A stretch of 64,000 nucleotides of DNA from an uncultured Pelagibacteraceae bacterium (GTDB lineage Bacteria; Pseudomonadota; Alphaproteobacteria; Pelagibacterales; Pelagibacteraceae). The stretch spans positions 62,001-126,000 of the forward strand of contig CACFYB010000001.1 of the NCBI GenBank assembly GCA_902570425.1, given 5' to 3'. A program made the position numbers and the translations under genes. The first letter of the stretch is position 1. Each line of letters opens with the position of its first letter. Positions 24,705 to 33,171 of this stretch are shown here, one piece after another. The notes beneath the pieces are model-generated. The model ran no database searches, was not told the origin of the DNA, and saw only the letters and a program-made list of their open reading frames with translations.

Positions 24705-26055
24705 TCTAACTAATCCTGAAGTAGCAATTATGATGATGGGAATATTTTTATTCGCAGTGTTATTAGGCTTCCCAATTGCTTTCACTTTAATGGCAATGGG
24801 ATTAGGTTTTGGATATTACGCTTATTTTGATCCAACAAAAATGGAACATCTTTTTGACAATAGGATATTTCAACTCTTTGTTCAAAACACTTATACAGTA
24901 ATGGATAACAACGTTTTAACCGCAGTCCCACTCTTTTTGTTCATGGGATATCTTGTTGAAAGAGCTGGGATCGTAGCAAAATTATTTTTTGCAATAAGAC
25001 TAGCTTCTCATAGACTTCCAGCTTCAATGGCTGTGGCTGCATTAATTACATGTGCTTTATTTTCAACAGCCACAGGTATAATTGGTGCAGTAGTAACATT
25101 AATGGGCCTTCTTGCTTGGCCAGCAATGATTAAAGCAGGATATGATAAGAAATTTGCATCTGGGATAATATGTTCGGGAGGGTGTTTAGGTATTTTAATT
25201 CCACCAAGTATTATGCTGATCGTGTACTCCGTGATTGCTCAATTATCACCATTAAGATTATTTGCTGCTGCAATTTTTCCAGGATTAATGTTAGCAGGTC
25301 TTTATATAGCTTATGCAGTATTTAGAGCTTGGTTAAATCCATCGATAGCCCCAAAACCTGCTGCAGAAGAAATTCCTCCTACAGCTGTTATCTTAAAAGA
25401 AGTTCTTGTTTCTTTTTTACCTTTATTTTCTCTGATAATTTTAGTTTTAGGTACTATTCTTGCTGGAATTGCCACTCCTGCAGAGGCTGCTGCAGTTGGA
25501 GCATTTGGATCATTAGTGCTTTCTTATTTCTACAAAACGCTTAAGTGGAAAAATTTTAAAGAGTCAGTATTTCTTACTGCGAAAACAACCGCAATGATAA
25601 TGTGGTTGTTTATTGGTTCTTGGACTTTTGCATCCGTTTTTTCTTATCTCGGAGGACACGAAGTTTTTGAACATTTTTTTAAATCATTAAATTTACAACC
25701 ATGGCAATTCTTGGTTATTACACAATTAATTATCTTTTTACTAGGATGGCCTCTAGAATGGACAGAAATTTTAATTATTTTTGTTCCAATCTTTTTACCA
25801 TTAGTCGAGTTTTTTGGAGTAAACCCATATTTCTTTGCAATGTTAATAGCCTTAAATTTACAAACCTCGTTTTTGACACCACCTATGGCAATGTCAGCTT
25901 ATTATTTAAAAGGAGTTCAATCGAAGAATGTTGAATTAATGCAGATCTTCAGTGGAATAATGCCTTTCTTAGCTATTGTAATTTTAGCGATGGTTTTAAT
26001 GTATTTATTTCCAGGAATAGCACTTTGGTTACCTGAGACATTATTTGCAAATTAA
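24694..26055 (+). CDS. TRAP transporter large permease (DctM family)
   Basis: A 453-aa protein with about 12 hydrophobic segments. DctM features are LLGFPIAFTLMAMGLGFGYYAY, FLFMGYLVERAGI, SGGCLGILIPPSIMLIVYSVIAQ and the closing LQTSFLTPPMAMSAYYLKG. It is the main translocation subunit. It overlaps the small permease by 11 nt and is followed 7 nt later by the amidase, so all may share a message. Confidence 0.93.
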   Translation: MLFSLTNPEVAIMMMGIFLFAVLLGFPIAFTLMAMGLGFGYYAYFDPTKMEHLFDNRIFQLFVQNTYTVMDNNVLTAVPLFLFMGYLVERAGIVAKLFFAIRLASHRLPASMAVAALITCALFSTATGIIGAVVTLMGLLAWPAMIKAGYDKKFASGIICSGGCLGILIPPSIMLIVYSVIAQLSPLRLFAAAIFPGLMLAGLYIAYAVFRAWLNPSIAPKPAAEEIPPTAVILKEVLVSFLPLFSLIILVLGTILAGIATPAEAAAVGAFGSLVLSYFYKTLKWKNFKESVFLTAKTTAMIMWLFIGSWTFASVFSYLGGHEVFEHFFKSLNLQPWQFLVITQLIIFLLGWPLEWTEILIIFVPIFLPLVEFFGVNPYFFAMLIALNLQTSFLTPPMAMSAYYLKGVQSKNVELMQIFSGIMPFLAIVILAMVLMYLFPGIALWLPETLFAN

Positions 26056-26062
26056 TTTTTAA

Positions 26063-27391
26063 ATGACAGATATATTTTCTTTAAGACTTGAAGAACTGGC
26101 ATCAAAAATAAAAGATGCTCAACTTTCTTCAGTAGAAGTATGTGAAAAGTATATTGAAAGAATAAATAAGTTTGAAAAAGATGTTAAAGCCTGGGCACAT
26201 TTTGATAAGAAAGTATTATTAGAAAAAGCAGCTGAAGCAGATGAACATAGAAAATCAGGTATACCAGTAGGACCTCTTCATGGAGTTCCTATAGCCGTTA
26301 AAGATATAATCGGTACCGTCGATATGCCGACAGAATGCGGAACAATTATAAGAAAAGGAAAATCATATTCTCAAAATGCAGAAATAATTGATTTACTTCA
26401 TGCCTCTGGAGCAATTGTTATGGGTAAGACAGCTACTTCAGAGCTTGCTTATTTAGGACCACCTCCAACTACAAACCCTCATGACAAAACTAGAACACCT
26501 GGTGGGTCCTCAAGTGGGTCTGCAGCAGCAGTTGCATCTTTTATGGCACCTGCTTCAATCGGATCTCAGACAGGAGGTTCAATAATTAGACCAGCATCTT
26601 ACTGTGGGGTTGTGGGATACAAACCTACCTACGGTTTAATTTCTAGAAATGGTGTCTTGAGAACTTCATATAACCTAGATCATATTGGAATGTTTGCCAG
26701 AAAAGTGGAAGATGTGGCTACGTTAGCAAAAGTGTTAATTAAAAAAGATAAATACGATCCCGCTACAATTCATTATTCAACTGAAAATATTTTATCAGAG
26801 ACAAAAAAAGGACCTATGTTTGAACCAAAGTTTATTTTTTATAAAACTGATTATTGGAAAATCATTGATAAAAAATCAAGAGAGTCCTTTGAATATTTTA
26901 TAAAGTCTTTCAAAAAAAATATTGAGATTTTTGATACTCCCTCATATTTTAAAGATATACACAAATACCATCAGATAATTCATGAGACAGATTTAGCAAA
27001 TAATTTTTCATTATATTTTAAAAAATTTAAAAAAAAACTTTCTAAATATATGCAAGATGCAATTACAAAAGGAAACAAACACTCAGCTAAAGAATATGCT
27101 GAAGCAATAGATTTTATGAAAAGAAGTTATGAATCTTACCAAGAAGTATTTGAAGATTATCATGGAGTCTTATCTCCTTCTAGTCCAGGGGTGGCACCAA
27201 AAGGTTTAAAAAGCACTGGCACAGCAGAGTTTAATAAGGTTTGGTCTTATCTTGGAACACCATGTATTTCACTCCCTTTACTTGAGGGCGAAAATAATTT
27301 ACCATTAGGAGTTCAATTAATTGGTGACAAGTATGATGACCACAGATTTTTAGGTGTTGCCAGATGGTTTGAAAAAGAGTGTGAGGAATAA
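26063..27391 (+). CDS. amidase signature family hydrolase
   Basis: 442 aa with the Ser-cisSer-Lys triad of the family: Lys in GVPIAVKDIIGT (about 78), cis-Ser in GGSSSGSAAAVASF (about 150-163) and nucleophile Ser in SQTGGSIIRPASYCGVVGYKPTYG. The amide substrate is unknown; GatA and allophanate-type functions are unlikely without partner genes. Its place right after the TRAP permease suggests it acts on a transported compound or a related metabolite. Confidence 0.88.
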   Translation: MTDIFSLRLEELASKIKDAQLSSVEVCEKYIERINKFEKDVKAWAHFDKKVLLEKAAEADEHRKSGIPVGPLHGVPIAVKDIIGTVDMPTECGTIIRKGKSYSQNAEIIDLLHASGAIVMGKTATSELAYLGPPPTTNPHDKTRTPGGSSSGSAAAVASFMAPASIGSQTGGSIIRPASYCGVVGYKPTYGLISRNGVLRTSYNLDHIGMFARKVEDVATLAKVLIKKDKYDPATIHYSTENILSETKKGPMFEPKFIFYKTDYWKIIDKKSRESFEYFIKSFKKNIEIFDTPSYFKDIHKYHQIIHETDLANNFSLYFKKFKKKLSKYMQDAITKGNKHSAKEYAEAIDFMKRSYESYQEVFEDYHGVLSPSSPGVAPKGLKSTGTAEFNKVWSYLGTPCISLPLLEGENNLPLGVQLIGDKYDDHRFLGVARWFEKECEE

Positions 27392-27396
27392 ATTAG

Positions 27397-27573
27397 ATGA
27401 ATAAAATTACTACTATAATAGGACTATCATTCGCAGTATTTTTTCTAATAGGTTTAGCGACTACTTTAACAAGATCAATGATGATCGGTTTTTTAGATGT
27501 TCTTCCAGTTTACTTTTTAATGGGTGCAGCTATCATAATGATGATTTATGAAGCCTTCTTTGATAAAAGTTAG
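27397..27573 (+). CDS. small two-helix membrane protein
   Basis: A 58-aa ORF missed by the track: ATG 27397 to TAG 27573. It has two hydrophobic stretches (TIIGLSFAVFFLIGLATTL and VLPVYFLMGAAIIMMIYEAFF) separated by TRSMMIGFLD. The start lies 5 nt after the amidase stop and the end 11 nt before the EamA gene, so it is spaced like a real operon member. No family recognised. Confidence 0.6.
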   Translation: MNKITTIIGLSFAVFFLIGLATTLTRSMMIGFLDVLPVYFLMGAAIIMMIYEAFFDKS

Positions 27574-27584
27574 TTTTAGCTAAA

Positions 27585-28490
27585 TTGAAAAATTTCAAAA
27601 TTAATATCTTTCCATTATCATTATTATTTATTCAACCAATTTTTATGGCTAGTAATTTAGTAGTAGCAAGAGGTGGTGTAGAATTTGTTCCTCCTATTTC
27701 GCTTGCTTTTTGGAGATGGACCGCTGTTTTTTTAATATTATTACCTTTTACATATATGGCATTAAAAAAAAATTTTAATATCATTAAAAAAGAATATAAA
27801 AGATTATTTTTTTTAGGTTCAATGGGATGTGGTGTATGCGGGGCTTTTCCGTTTTTAGCAGGCGAAACTACAACAGTTACAAATATGGGAATTATTTATA
27901 CATCATCACCTGTGTTTATAATATTGATTTCATATTTTTTTTTTAAAGAGAAGATTAATTTAACCAAAATTATTGGATTAGTTGCATGTTTAATAGGTGT
28001 TTTTGTAATTATAATAAAGGGAGATTTAGATTTATTGATTAATTTACAATTCACTATTGGAGATCTATGGATGCTGGCTGCTGCAATTGGATGGGCTTTA
28101 TATTCTATATATTTATTTTACTGGAATTCTAGATTAAAGATTTTTGAGAGATTTACTTTAATATCATTTTTTGGTGCATTGAGTTTATTACCTTTTTATA
28201 TTGGGGAAGAGATATTTTACAAACAGACAATTTTTATACCTGAATTTTATTTATGGGTAATTTTTGCAGCTATTTCACCAGGGATAATTGCTTTTACACT
28301 TTATACTCTGGCTCAAAAAAAATTAGGTGCATCTTTAACAGGATTTACACTTTATGTTTTTACAGTTTATGGAGCAATTTACGGGTATTTTTTATTTGAT
28401 GAGAAATTTGAAAATTATCATTTCATAGGAACAATTTTAGTATTTATTGGCATATACTTAGCAAAGAAAAACAATGTTAAAAAAGCTTAA
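27585..28490 (+). CDS. EamA/DMT-superfamily permease
   Basis: 301 aa with ten TM segments in two EamA repeats: the first ends near ...KIIGLVACLIGVFVIIIKGD, the second near ...YHFIGTILVFIGIYLAKK. AFWRWTAVFLILLPF and SPGIIAFTLYTLAQKKLGAS are family-typical. It likely exports a small metabolite such as an amino acid or nucleoside-type compound; specificity unknown. It starts at TTG 27585, the only in-frame start that keeps the first helix. It overlaps the next gene by 17 nt. Confidence 0.88.
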   Translation: MKNFKINIFPLSLLFIQPIFMASNLVVARGGVEFVPPISLAFWRWTAVFLILLPFTYMALKKNFNIIKKEYKRLFFLGSMGCGVCGAFPFLAGETTTVTNMGIIYTSSPVFIILISYFFFKEKINLTKIIGLVACLIGVFVIIIKGDLDLLINLQFTIGDLWMLAAAIGWALYSIYLFYWNSRLKIFERFTLISFFGALSLLPFYIGEEIFYKQTIFIPEFYLWVIFAAISPGIIAFTLYTLAQKKLGASLTGFTLYVFTVYGAIYGYFLFDEKFENYHFIGTILVFIGIYLAKKNNVKKA

Positions 28491-29292
28491 GAATAATTTG
28501 ATGTTATTTTTTCAAATAGTAATTTTAATTTATTTCTTAATCTTAATCTTTCTGTATTTTTATCAAAGAAACTTAATGTACCATCCTAATGAAAATAATT
28601 ATTCCGATGATCAATTATCTGTTTATATTGAAAAAGTTAAAATTAATACCAGTGACAATATTGAGTTATTAGGCTGGTATCATGAAAAAGACTTAAAAAA
28701 AAATATAACAATTGTTTTTTTTCATGGAAATGCAGGATCATTAGAAAATAGGATCCATAAATTAAACTATTTTCGTGATATGGATGTTAATTTTTTAATT
28801 ATTGCATGGAGAGGTTTTAGTGGTAATAAAGGAAAACCTTCTGAAAAAGGTTTATACGAGGATGGCAAAAGTGCAATAAATTGGTTACTTGATAAAGGTG
28901 TTGAGGAAAAAGATCTTGTTATTTATGGTGAGTCATTAGGGACTGGTGTAGCTAGTCACTTATCACAAAATAAAAATTTTGGTGGTCTCATTTTGGAAAC
29001 TCCTTTTACATCCATGATTGATGCAGCAAAAAACTTTTATCCATACATACCTGTAGGCTTGTTATTGAAAGATAAGTTTGACAATAAAAGTAAGATTAAA
29101 AATGTAAGTATTCCAGTTTTAATAATGCATGGTGAAGCTGATCAGATAGTGCCATTTTCTATGGGAAAAAAAATGTATGAAATTGCAAATGAACCAAAAT
29201 ATTCCTATTTTACAAAACATGACAATCATATGATGGAATATGATGAAAATCTTGTAAAAGCTCTGAAATCTTTTCTTAAAAGTATAAATTAA
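28474..29292 (+). CDS. membrane-anchored alpha/beta hydrolase (BEM46/YqiA-S33-like)
   Basis: 272 aa with an N-terminal TM anchor (about 8-28). The hydrolase core has the oxyanion segment FFHGNAGSLENR, the RGFSGNKGKPSEKGLYEDG loop, the nucleophile elbow YGESLGTG (Ser about 152), the acid HGEADQIVP and the His in KHDNHMME. This resembles bacterial BEM46-like hydrolases of unknown substrate. It overlaps the EamA gene by 17 nt. Confidence 0.88.
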   Translation: MLKKLKNNLMLFFQIVILIYFLILIFLYFYQRNLMYHPNENNYSDDQLSVYIEKVKINTSDNIELLGWYHEKDLKKNITIVFFHGNAGSLENRIHKLNYFRDMDVNFLIIAWRGFSGNKGKPSEKGLYEDGKSAINWLLDKGVEEKDLVIYGESLGTGVASHLSQNKNFGGLILETPFTSMIDAAKNFYPYIPVGLLLKDKFDNKSKIKNVSIPVLIMHGEADQIVPFSMGKKMYEIANEPKYSYFTKHDNHMMEYDENLVKALKSFLKSIN

Positions 29293-29340
29293 GCCACAAT
29301 CCAAACAAAGATATTTCAAATTTTTTTTTTAATTAGAATA

Positions 29341-29904
29341 ATGAAAAAAATTTTTATAATTTTCGTTTTTCATCTTTTTTTAGCAAATTTTTCTCATTCT
29401 CAAGATAAGTTTTTTCAACCTGATGATCTATTTCATATTGATCATATGGACTCACACAACAAAGAGTTTACACTATATTTCAAGGGTAGAGAAAAATCTA
29501 TTTTAGCTAAAGGTGAAGAAAATAATTATATAAACGATTATCCAAAAGATCTTTATATCTATAATCATTCAACTAAATCATCTTCTCCTCTTATCTCTCA
29601 TGATTGGTTTCCTTCACAAGCTAAATATTTTTTACAAGAATACGACTTTCCTGTATTTCCTGATGATTTTGCATACTATTTATTAAAGGACGATAAAACT
29701 TTAGTAATGATTAGTGCAGTAAAAAGTTTAAATGCGAATTTCAAATATGACATAATAAATAAAAAATTAGAACTTTATCCAACCACTGGTAAATTTGATT
29801 TTATTATTTCATCTTTTTCTAAAGATTGTGGATATTATAAATTTAAAGATAATTATAAGTGCAATATCTATAAACCTTTAATTTCAAGTAATTTAATCAA
29901 TTAA
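29341..29904 (+). CDS. hypothetical secreted protein
   Basis: 187 aa with a signal peptide (IIFVFHLFLANFSHSQ). The mature part is rich in aromatic and acidic residues (DDLFHIDHMDSHNKEF, PVFPDDFAYYLLKDD) and has two Cys near the end (SKDCGYYKF, YKCNIY), probably a disulfide. No family recognised. It ends 8 nt inside the convergent ftsY gene. Confidence 0.65.
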   Translation: MKKIFIIFVFHLFLANFSHSQDKFFQPDDLFHIDHMDSHNKEFTLYFKGREKSILAKGEENNYINDYPKDLYIYNHSTKSSSPLISHDWFPSQAKYFLQEYDFPVFPDDFAYYLLKDDKTLVMISAVKSLNANFKYDIINKKLELYPTTGKFDFIISSFSKDCGYYKFKDNYKCNIYKPLISSNLIN

Positions 29905-30814
29905 TTTGAGTAAAAGCTTCAGCAAATTTTTCAGCATCGAATAATTGTAAATCATCTTCTTTTTCACCTAGGCCTAATGCAATAATAGGGAGTTTATATT
30001 TTTTTGCTAAAGCTAAAAGAATACCACCTTTTGCTGTTCCATCTAATTTTGTCATTATTACACCTGTTATGGGAATAATTTTATTAAATTCTTCAACTTG
30101 ATTGATTACATTTTGACCTGAAGTTGCATCTAAAACTAAAATTACATTATGTGGTGCATCTGGGTCTATTTTCTTTGTTACATTAGCTATCTTTTTATAT
30201 TCCTCCATTAAATTTTTTTTATTTTGAAGTCTTCCAGCTGTATCAATCAAAACTTGGTTAAAATTATTTTTCATAGCTTCATCAACTGCTTTATAAGCAA
30301 CAGATGCTGGATCAGATCCTTGTGATGATTTAGTTATTTGAACATTCACTTTATCAGCCCAATTTTCTAATTGTTCAATTGCGGCAGCTCGAAAAGTATC
30401 TGAAGCCGCAAACATAACCTTATTTCCATTAATTTTTAAAATTTTACCAATTTTTCCAATAGTGGTTGTTTTGCCGACACCATTTACACCTGAAATTAAA
30501 GTGGCACTAAGTTTATCCTTCTTTTCAAAAAAAGAATTATTTTCCAAAGGTTTCATTAAAGAAACAATGTAATCTTTTAAAATCAAATTTATTTCAGTCG
30601 ATAAATTTTTTTTCGGATCAATTTTTTTAGATGAAATAATTTCTTTAATTTCAGATGCTGCTTCTACACCCACATCTGACTTAATCAAAAATTCCTCTAT
30701 TTTGTCTAAGTTTTCATCATCTATCTCTTTTTTTATTATAATTTCCTTTAAACCTGACGAAAACGCAGAAGCACTTTTTTTAAAACCAATTTTAAATTTA
30801 TCAAAAATTCCCAT
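29897..30814 (-). CDS. ftsY: signal recognition particle receptor FtsY
   Basis: A 305-aa SRP GTPase: N-domain helices (about 1-95), then G1 GVNGVGKTTTIGKI (about 110-123), DTFRAAAIEQL, G3 DTAGRLQNKK and G4 TKLDGTAKGG. It docks the SRP-ribosome complex on the inner membrane. It lacks the long acidic A-domain of E. coli FtsY, as in many Alphaproteobacteria. Its ATG shares one base with the dapF stop. It sits less than 2 kb from ffh, transcribed away from it. Confidence 0.96.
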   Translation of the reverse strand: MGIFDKFKIGFKKSASAFSSGLKEIIIKKEIDDENLDKIEEFLIKSDVGVEAASEIKEIISSKKIDPKKNLSTEINLILKDYIVSLMKPLENNSFFEKKDKLSATLISGVNGVGKTTTIGKIGKILKINGNKVMFAASDTFRAAAIEQLENWADKVNVQITKSSQGSDPASVAYKAVDEAMKNNFNQVLIDTAGRLQNKKNLMEEYKKIANVTKKIDPDAPHNVILVLDATSGQNVINQVEEFNKIIPITGVIMTKLDGTAKGGILLALAKKYKLPIIALGLGEKEDDLQLFDAEKFAEAFTQIN

Positions 30815-31638
30815 TAGATTTTTAATATTATCTCTTTAATATCAGACACTGGTCCAGTCATATACACATTACCATTACCTATATCAAATGTAATATCTAA
30901 AGATCCTTCTTTGAAATGAACTTTACAAATTTTCTCAGTTAATTGATTTAGATATCCTGCAACAACAGTCGCGCACGCAGCAGTTCCACAAGCTTTAGTT
31001 TGGCCTGCTCCTCTCTCCCAAACATTTACTTTTATATTTTCACAATCATCCGCTACTTCTGCAAAAGTTACATTTATTCTTTCGGGAAAATAATAGTGGT
31101 TTTCAATTTTAGGACCAATCTTTTTTATATCTATTTTTTCGCAGTCATTGACAAAAAAAACAATATGTGGATTACCTACATTAACACATATTCCATCTCC
31201 ATATTCTTCTTTCATGAAATCAATCGAGACTTTTCTAGGATCTAATCCTTCTTTGATAGGGATACTTTTATCATATTTAAATTCTGGAAGACCCATATTT
31301 ATTCTTACTAATTTTTCACTTAAAATTTCCGCTTCCAAAATTTTTTTTTCGGCCTCTAATTTTATGATTTTTTGATTATTCTCTTTTGAGATTAAATAAG
31401 CTATGCATCTACTTCCATTTCCGCAAGCACCAACTTCTATTCCATCAGGATTATAAATTTTAATTGGAAAAACATTTTCAACTTTTTTTTCAATAAATAT
31501 TATTTGATCAAATCCAACATTATTCCTATCACCTATATTTATTATTTGTTCTTTAGTAAGATTTATTTCACTTTTTCTTCTATCAATAATAACAAAGTTG
31601 TTTCCTAGGCCATCCATTTTAAAAGCTTTTATGTTCAT
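30814..31638 (-). CDS. dapF: diaminopimelate epimerase
   Basis: 274 aa. It converts LL- to meso-diaminopimelate for lysine and peptidoglycan synthesis. The two catalytic Cys lie in GACGNGSRC (about 74) and TKACGTAAC (about 219). The N-terminal KMDGLGNNFVIID is characteristic. dapF-ftsY order is common in Alphaproteobacteria, often with a radical-SAM methylthiotransferase between, which is absent here. It diverges from ffh across the structured leader. Confidence 0.96.
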   Translation of the reverse strand: MNIKAFKMDGLGNNFVIIDRRKSEINLTKEQIINIGDRNNVGFDQIIFIEKKVENVFPIKIYNPDGIEVGACGNGSRCIAYLISKENNQKIIKLEAEKKILEAEILSEKLVRINMGLPEFKYDKSIPIKEGLDPRKVSIDFMKEEYGDGICVNVGNPHIVFFVNDCEKIDIKKIGPKIENHYYFPERINVTFAEVADDCENIKVNVWERGAGQTKACGTAACATVVAGYLNQLTEKICKVHFKEGSLDITFDIGNGNVYMTGPVSDIKEIILKI

Positions 31639-31657
31639 ATATACTTATTTAACTTAT

Positions 31658-31686
31658 TTATTGACTTTTTGAACCTCTATTATAGT
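31658..31686 (+). promoter_or_regulatory. putative promoter of the ffh operon
   Basis: TTATTG (31658-31663), a 17-bp spacer and TATAGT (31681-31686). The predicted start near 31693 coincides with the beginning of the foldable leader. A nearby TTGACT at 31661 has a spacer of only 14 bp. Prediction by eye. Confidence 0.4.
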
Positions 31687-31692
31687 TTGTGC

Positions 31693-31799
31693 CTGTTTCC
31701 GCAAAAACGTTAAATTTGCGGTGTCTTTGGAAACAAAGAGATCGACACTAGTCAGCGAGGGTTCGCCCACTAGTGCGATTACTAATGCGTGTGATAAAT
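31693..31799 (+). ncRNA. structured 5' leader RNA upstream of ffh
   Basis: A GC-richer, highly foldable stretch. Hairpin A: CCGCAAA (31699-31705) with TTTGCGG (31715-31721). Hairpin B: TCTTTG-GAAA-CAAAGA (31724-31739), a GNRA tetraloop. Hairpin C: GATCG-a-CACTAGT (31740-31752) with ACTAGTGCGATT (31769-31780), a 12-bp helix with one bulged A, enclosing GGG-TTCG-CCC after a CAGCGA bulge. GTTTCC (31695-31700) can also pair with GGAAAC (31729-31734), competing with A and B, so two folds are possible. I recall a reported Pelagibacter RNA motif upstream of ffh; this may be it. Likely a cis-regulator of the SRP/ribosomal operon. Confidence 0.72.
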
Positions 31800-33158
31800 A
31801 TGTTTGAAAATTTGACAAATAAATTTGAGGAAGTTTTTTCCTCCCTGAAAAAAGCACCATCACTTGACGAAAATCAAGTTGATGAGGGGTTGAGAGGTAT
31901 AAGGCAAGCTTTATTAGAGGCAGATGTATCTCTTGATGTAGCAAAAGATTTTATTGAAAAAGTTAAACCAAAAGCTCTAGGTCAAGAAATAATTAGATCT
32001 ACATCCCCCGGAGATATGGTCGTTAAGATTGTTTATGATGAATTGGTTAATTTGTTAGGTGAAAAAAATAATGATGTAAATTTGAATGCAGTACCACCAG
32101 TACCTATGATGCTAGTTGGATTACAAGGATCTGGCAAAACTACTACAACTGCAAAATTAGCGAAATATTTAGAAAATATAAAAAAAAAGAAAGTAATGAT
32201 GGTAAGTTTAGATATCTATAGACCAGCAGCTCAAGAACAATTGAGATCTTTAGGTGAACAAAATAATATTTTAACTCTACCAATCATAGATGGACAACAA
32301 CCAACTGATATTTGTCAAAGAGCAATAAGTGCTGCAAATTTAAATGGAGCCGAAATAATACTATTTGATACAGCCGGAAGAACTCAAATTGACTTGCAAA
32401 TGATGAGTGAGATTAAGCAAATTGAAAATACTATTAAGCCAGCAGAAACCTTACTTGTTGCAGATTCTCTTACAGGGCAAGTTGCAGCTTCCGTCGCAAA
32501 AGAATTTAAAAATACAGTTAATCTTTCAGGAATAATTCTAACAAGAGCAGATGGTGATGCAAGAGGTGGAGCTGCTGTTAGTATGAAATTTGTTTCACAA
32601 GTTCCAATAAAATTTTTAGGTATTGGTGAAAAAATTGAAAATCTTGAGGCATTTCATCCAGACAGAATTGCAAATAGAATTCTTGGTATGGGAGATATTG
32701 TATCTCTTGTTGAAAAAGCAGCACAAGACTTAGGTGAAGAAAACATAAAAAAAACGGAAGAAAATTTAAGAAAAGGACAATTCTCAATGCAAGATTATTT
32801 AACTCAACTTAGACAAATGAAGAAAATGGGCGGTGTAGAGGGCATCATGTCTTTCATGCCGGGGGTTTCAAAAGTCAAGTCGCAAATGGATTCTGCTGGA
32901 ATTGATGAAAGTGTTATCACTAAAAATGAGGCTATAATTCTATCAATGACAAAAAAGGAAAGAGAGAACCCAAAAATAATTGATGGTTCAAGGAAAAAAA
33001 GAATTGCTAATGGCTCTGGAACAGATCCGGCCACTATCAATAAATTGTTAAAGCAATTTAAAATGATGTCTGAAATGATGAAAAAGATGTCAAAAGGAAA
33101 TCTGAAAGGTTTGTCTGATAAAGGTATACCTCCAGAATTATTTAATCAACTAAAATAA
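31800..33158 (+). CDS. ffh: signal recognition particle protein Ffh
   Basis: 452 aa from ATG 31800 (MFENLTNKFEEVFSSL); the track's 31773 start adds nine residues that fall in the leader RNA. N-domain, then G-domain with GLQGSGKTTTTAKLA, DIYRPAAQEQL, DTAGR and TRADGDARGG, and a Met-rich M-domain (QLRQMKKMGGVEGIMSFMPG, MMSEMMKKMSKG) that binds 4.5S RNA and signal peptides. First gene of ffh-rpsP-trmD-rplS. Confidence 0.97.
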   Translation: MFENLTNKFEEVFSSLKKAPSLDENQVDEGLRGIRQALLEADVSLDVAKDFIEKVKPKALGQEIIRSTSPGDMVVKIVYDELVNLLGEKNNDVNLNAVPPVPMMLVGLQGSGKTTTTAKLAKYLENIKKKKVMMVSLDIYRPAAQEQLRSLGEQNNILTLPIIDGQQPTDICQRAISAANLNGAEIILFDTAGRTQIDLQMMSEIKQIENTIKPAETLLVADSLTGQVAASVAKEFKNTVNLSGIILTRADGDARGGAAVSMKFVSQVPIKFLGIGEKIENLEAFHPDRIANRILGMGDIVSLVEKAAQDLGEENIKKTEENLRKGQFSMQDYLTQLRQMKKMGGVEGIMSFMPGVSKVKSQMDSAGIDESVITKNEAIILSMTKKERENPKIIDGSRKKRIANGSGTDPATINKLLKQFKMMSEMMKKMSKGNLKGLSDKGIPPELFNQLK

Positions 33159-33171
33159 AAAAGGAGAGTAA

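Noticed and set aside
31740-31780. GGGTTCGCCC-containing hairpin considered as a tRNA T-arm or as SRP 4.5S RNA
   Set aside because: No acceptor stem, anticodon arm or CCA-type layout, and the conserved GGAAG/GAAGCAG symmetric loop of SRP RNA is absent.
31654-31944. 96-aa minus-strand ORF across the ffh leader
   Set aside because: Antisense to the ffh start and the structured leader; composition is that of a shadow frame and it has no family features.
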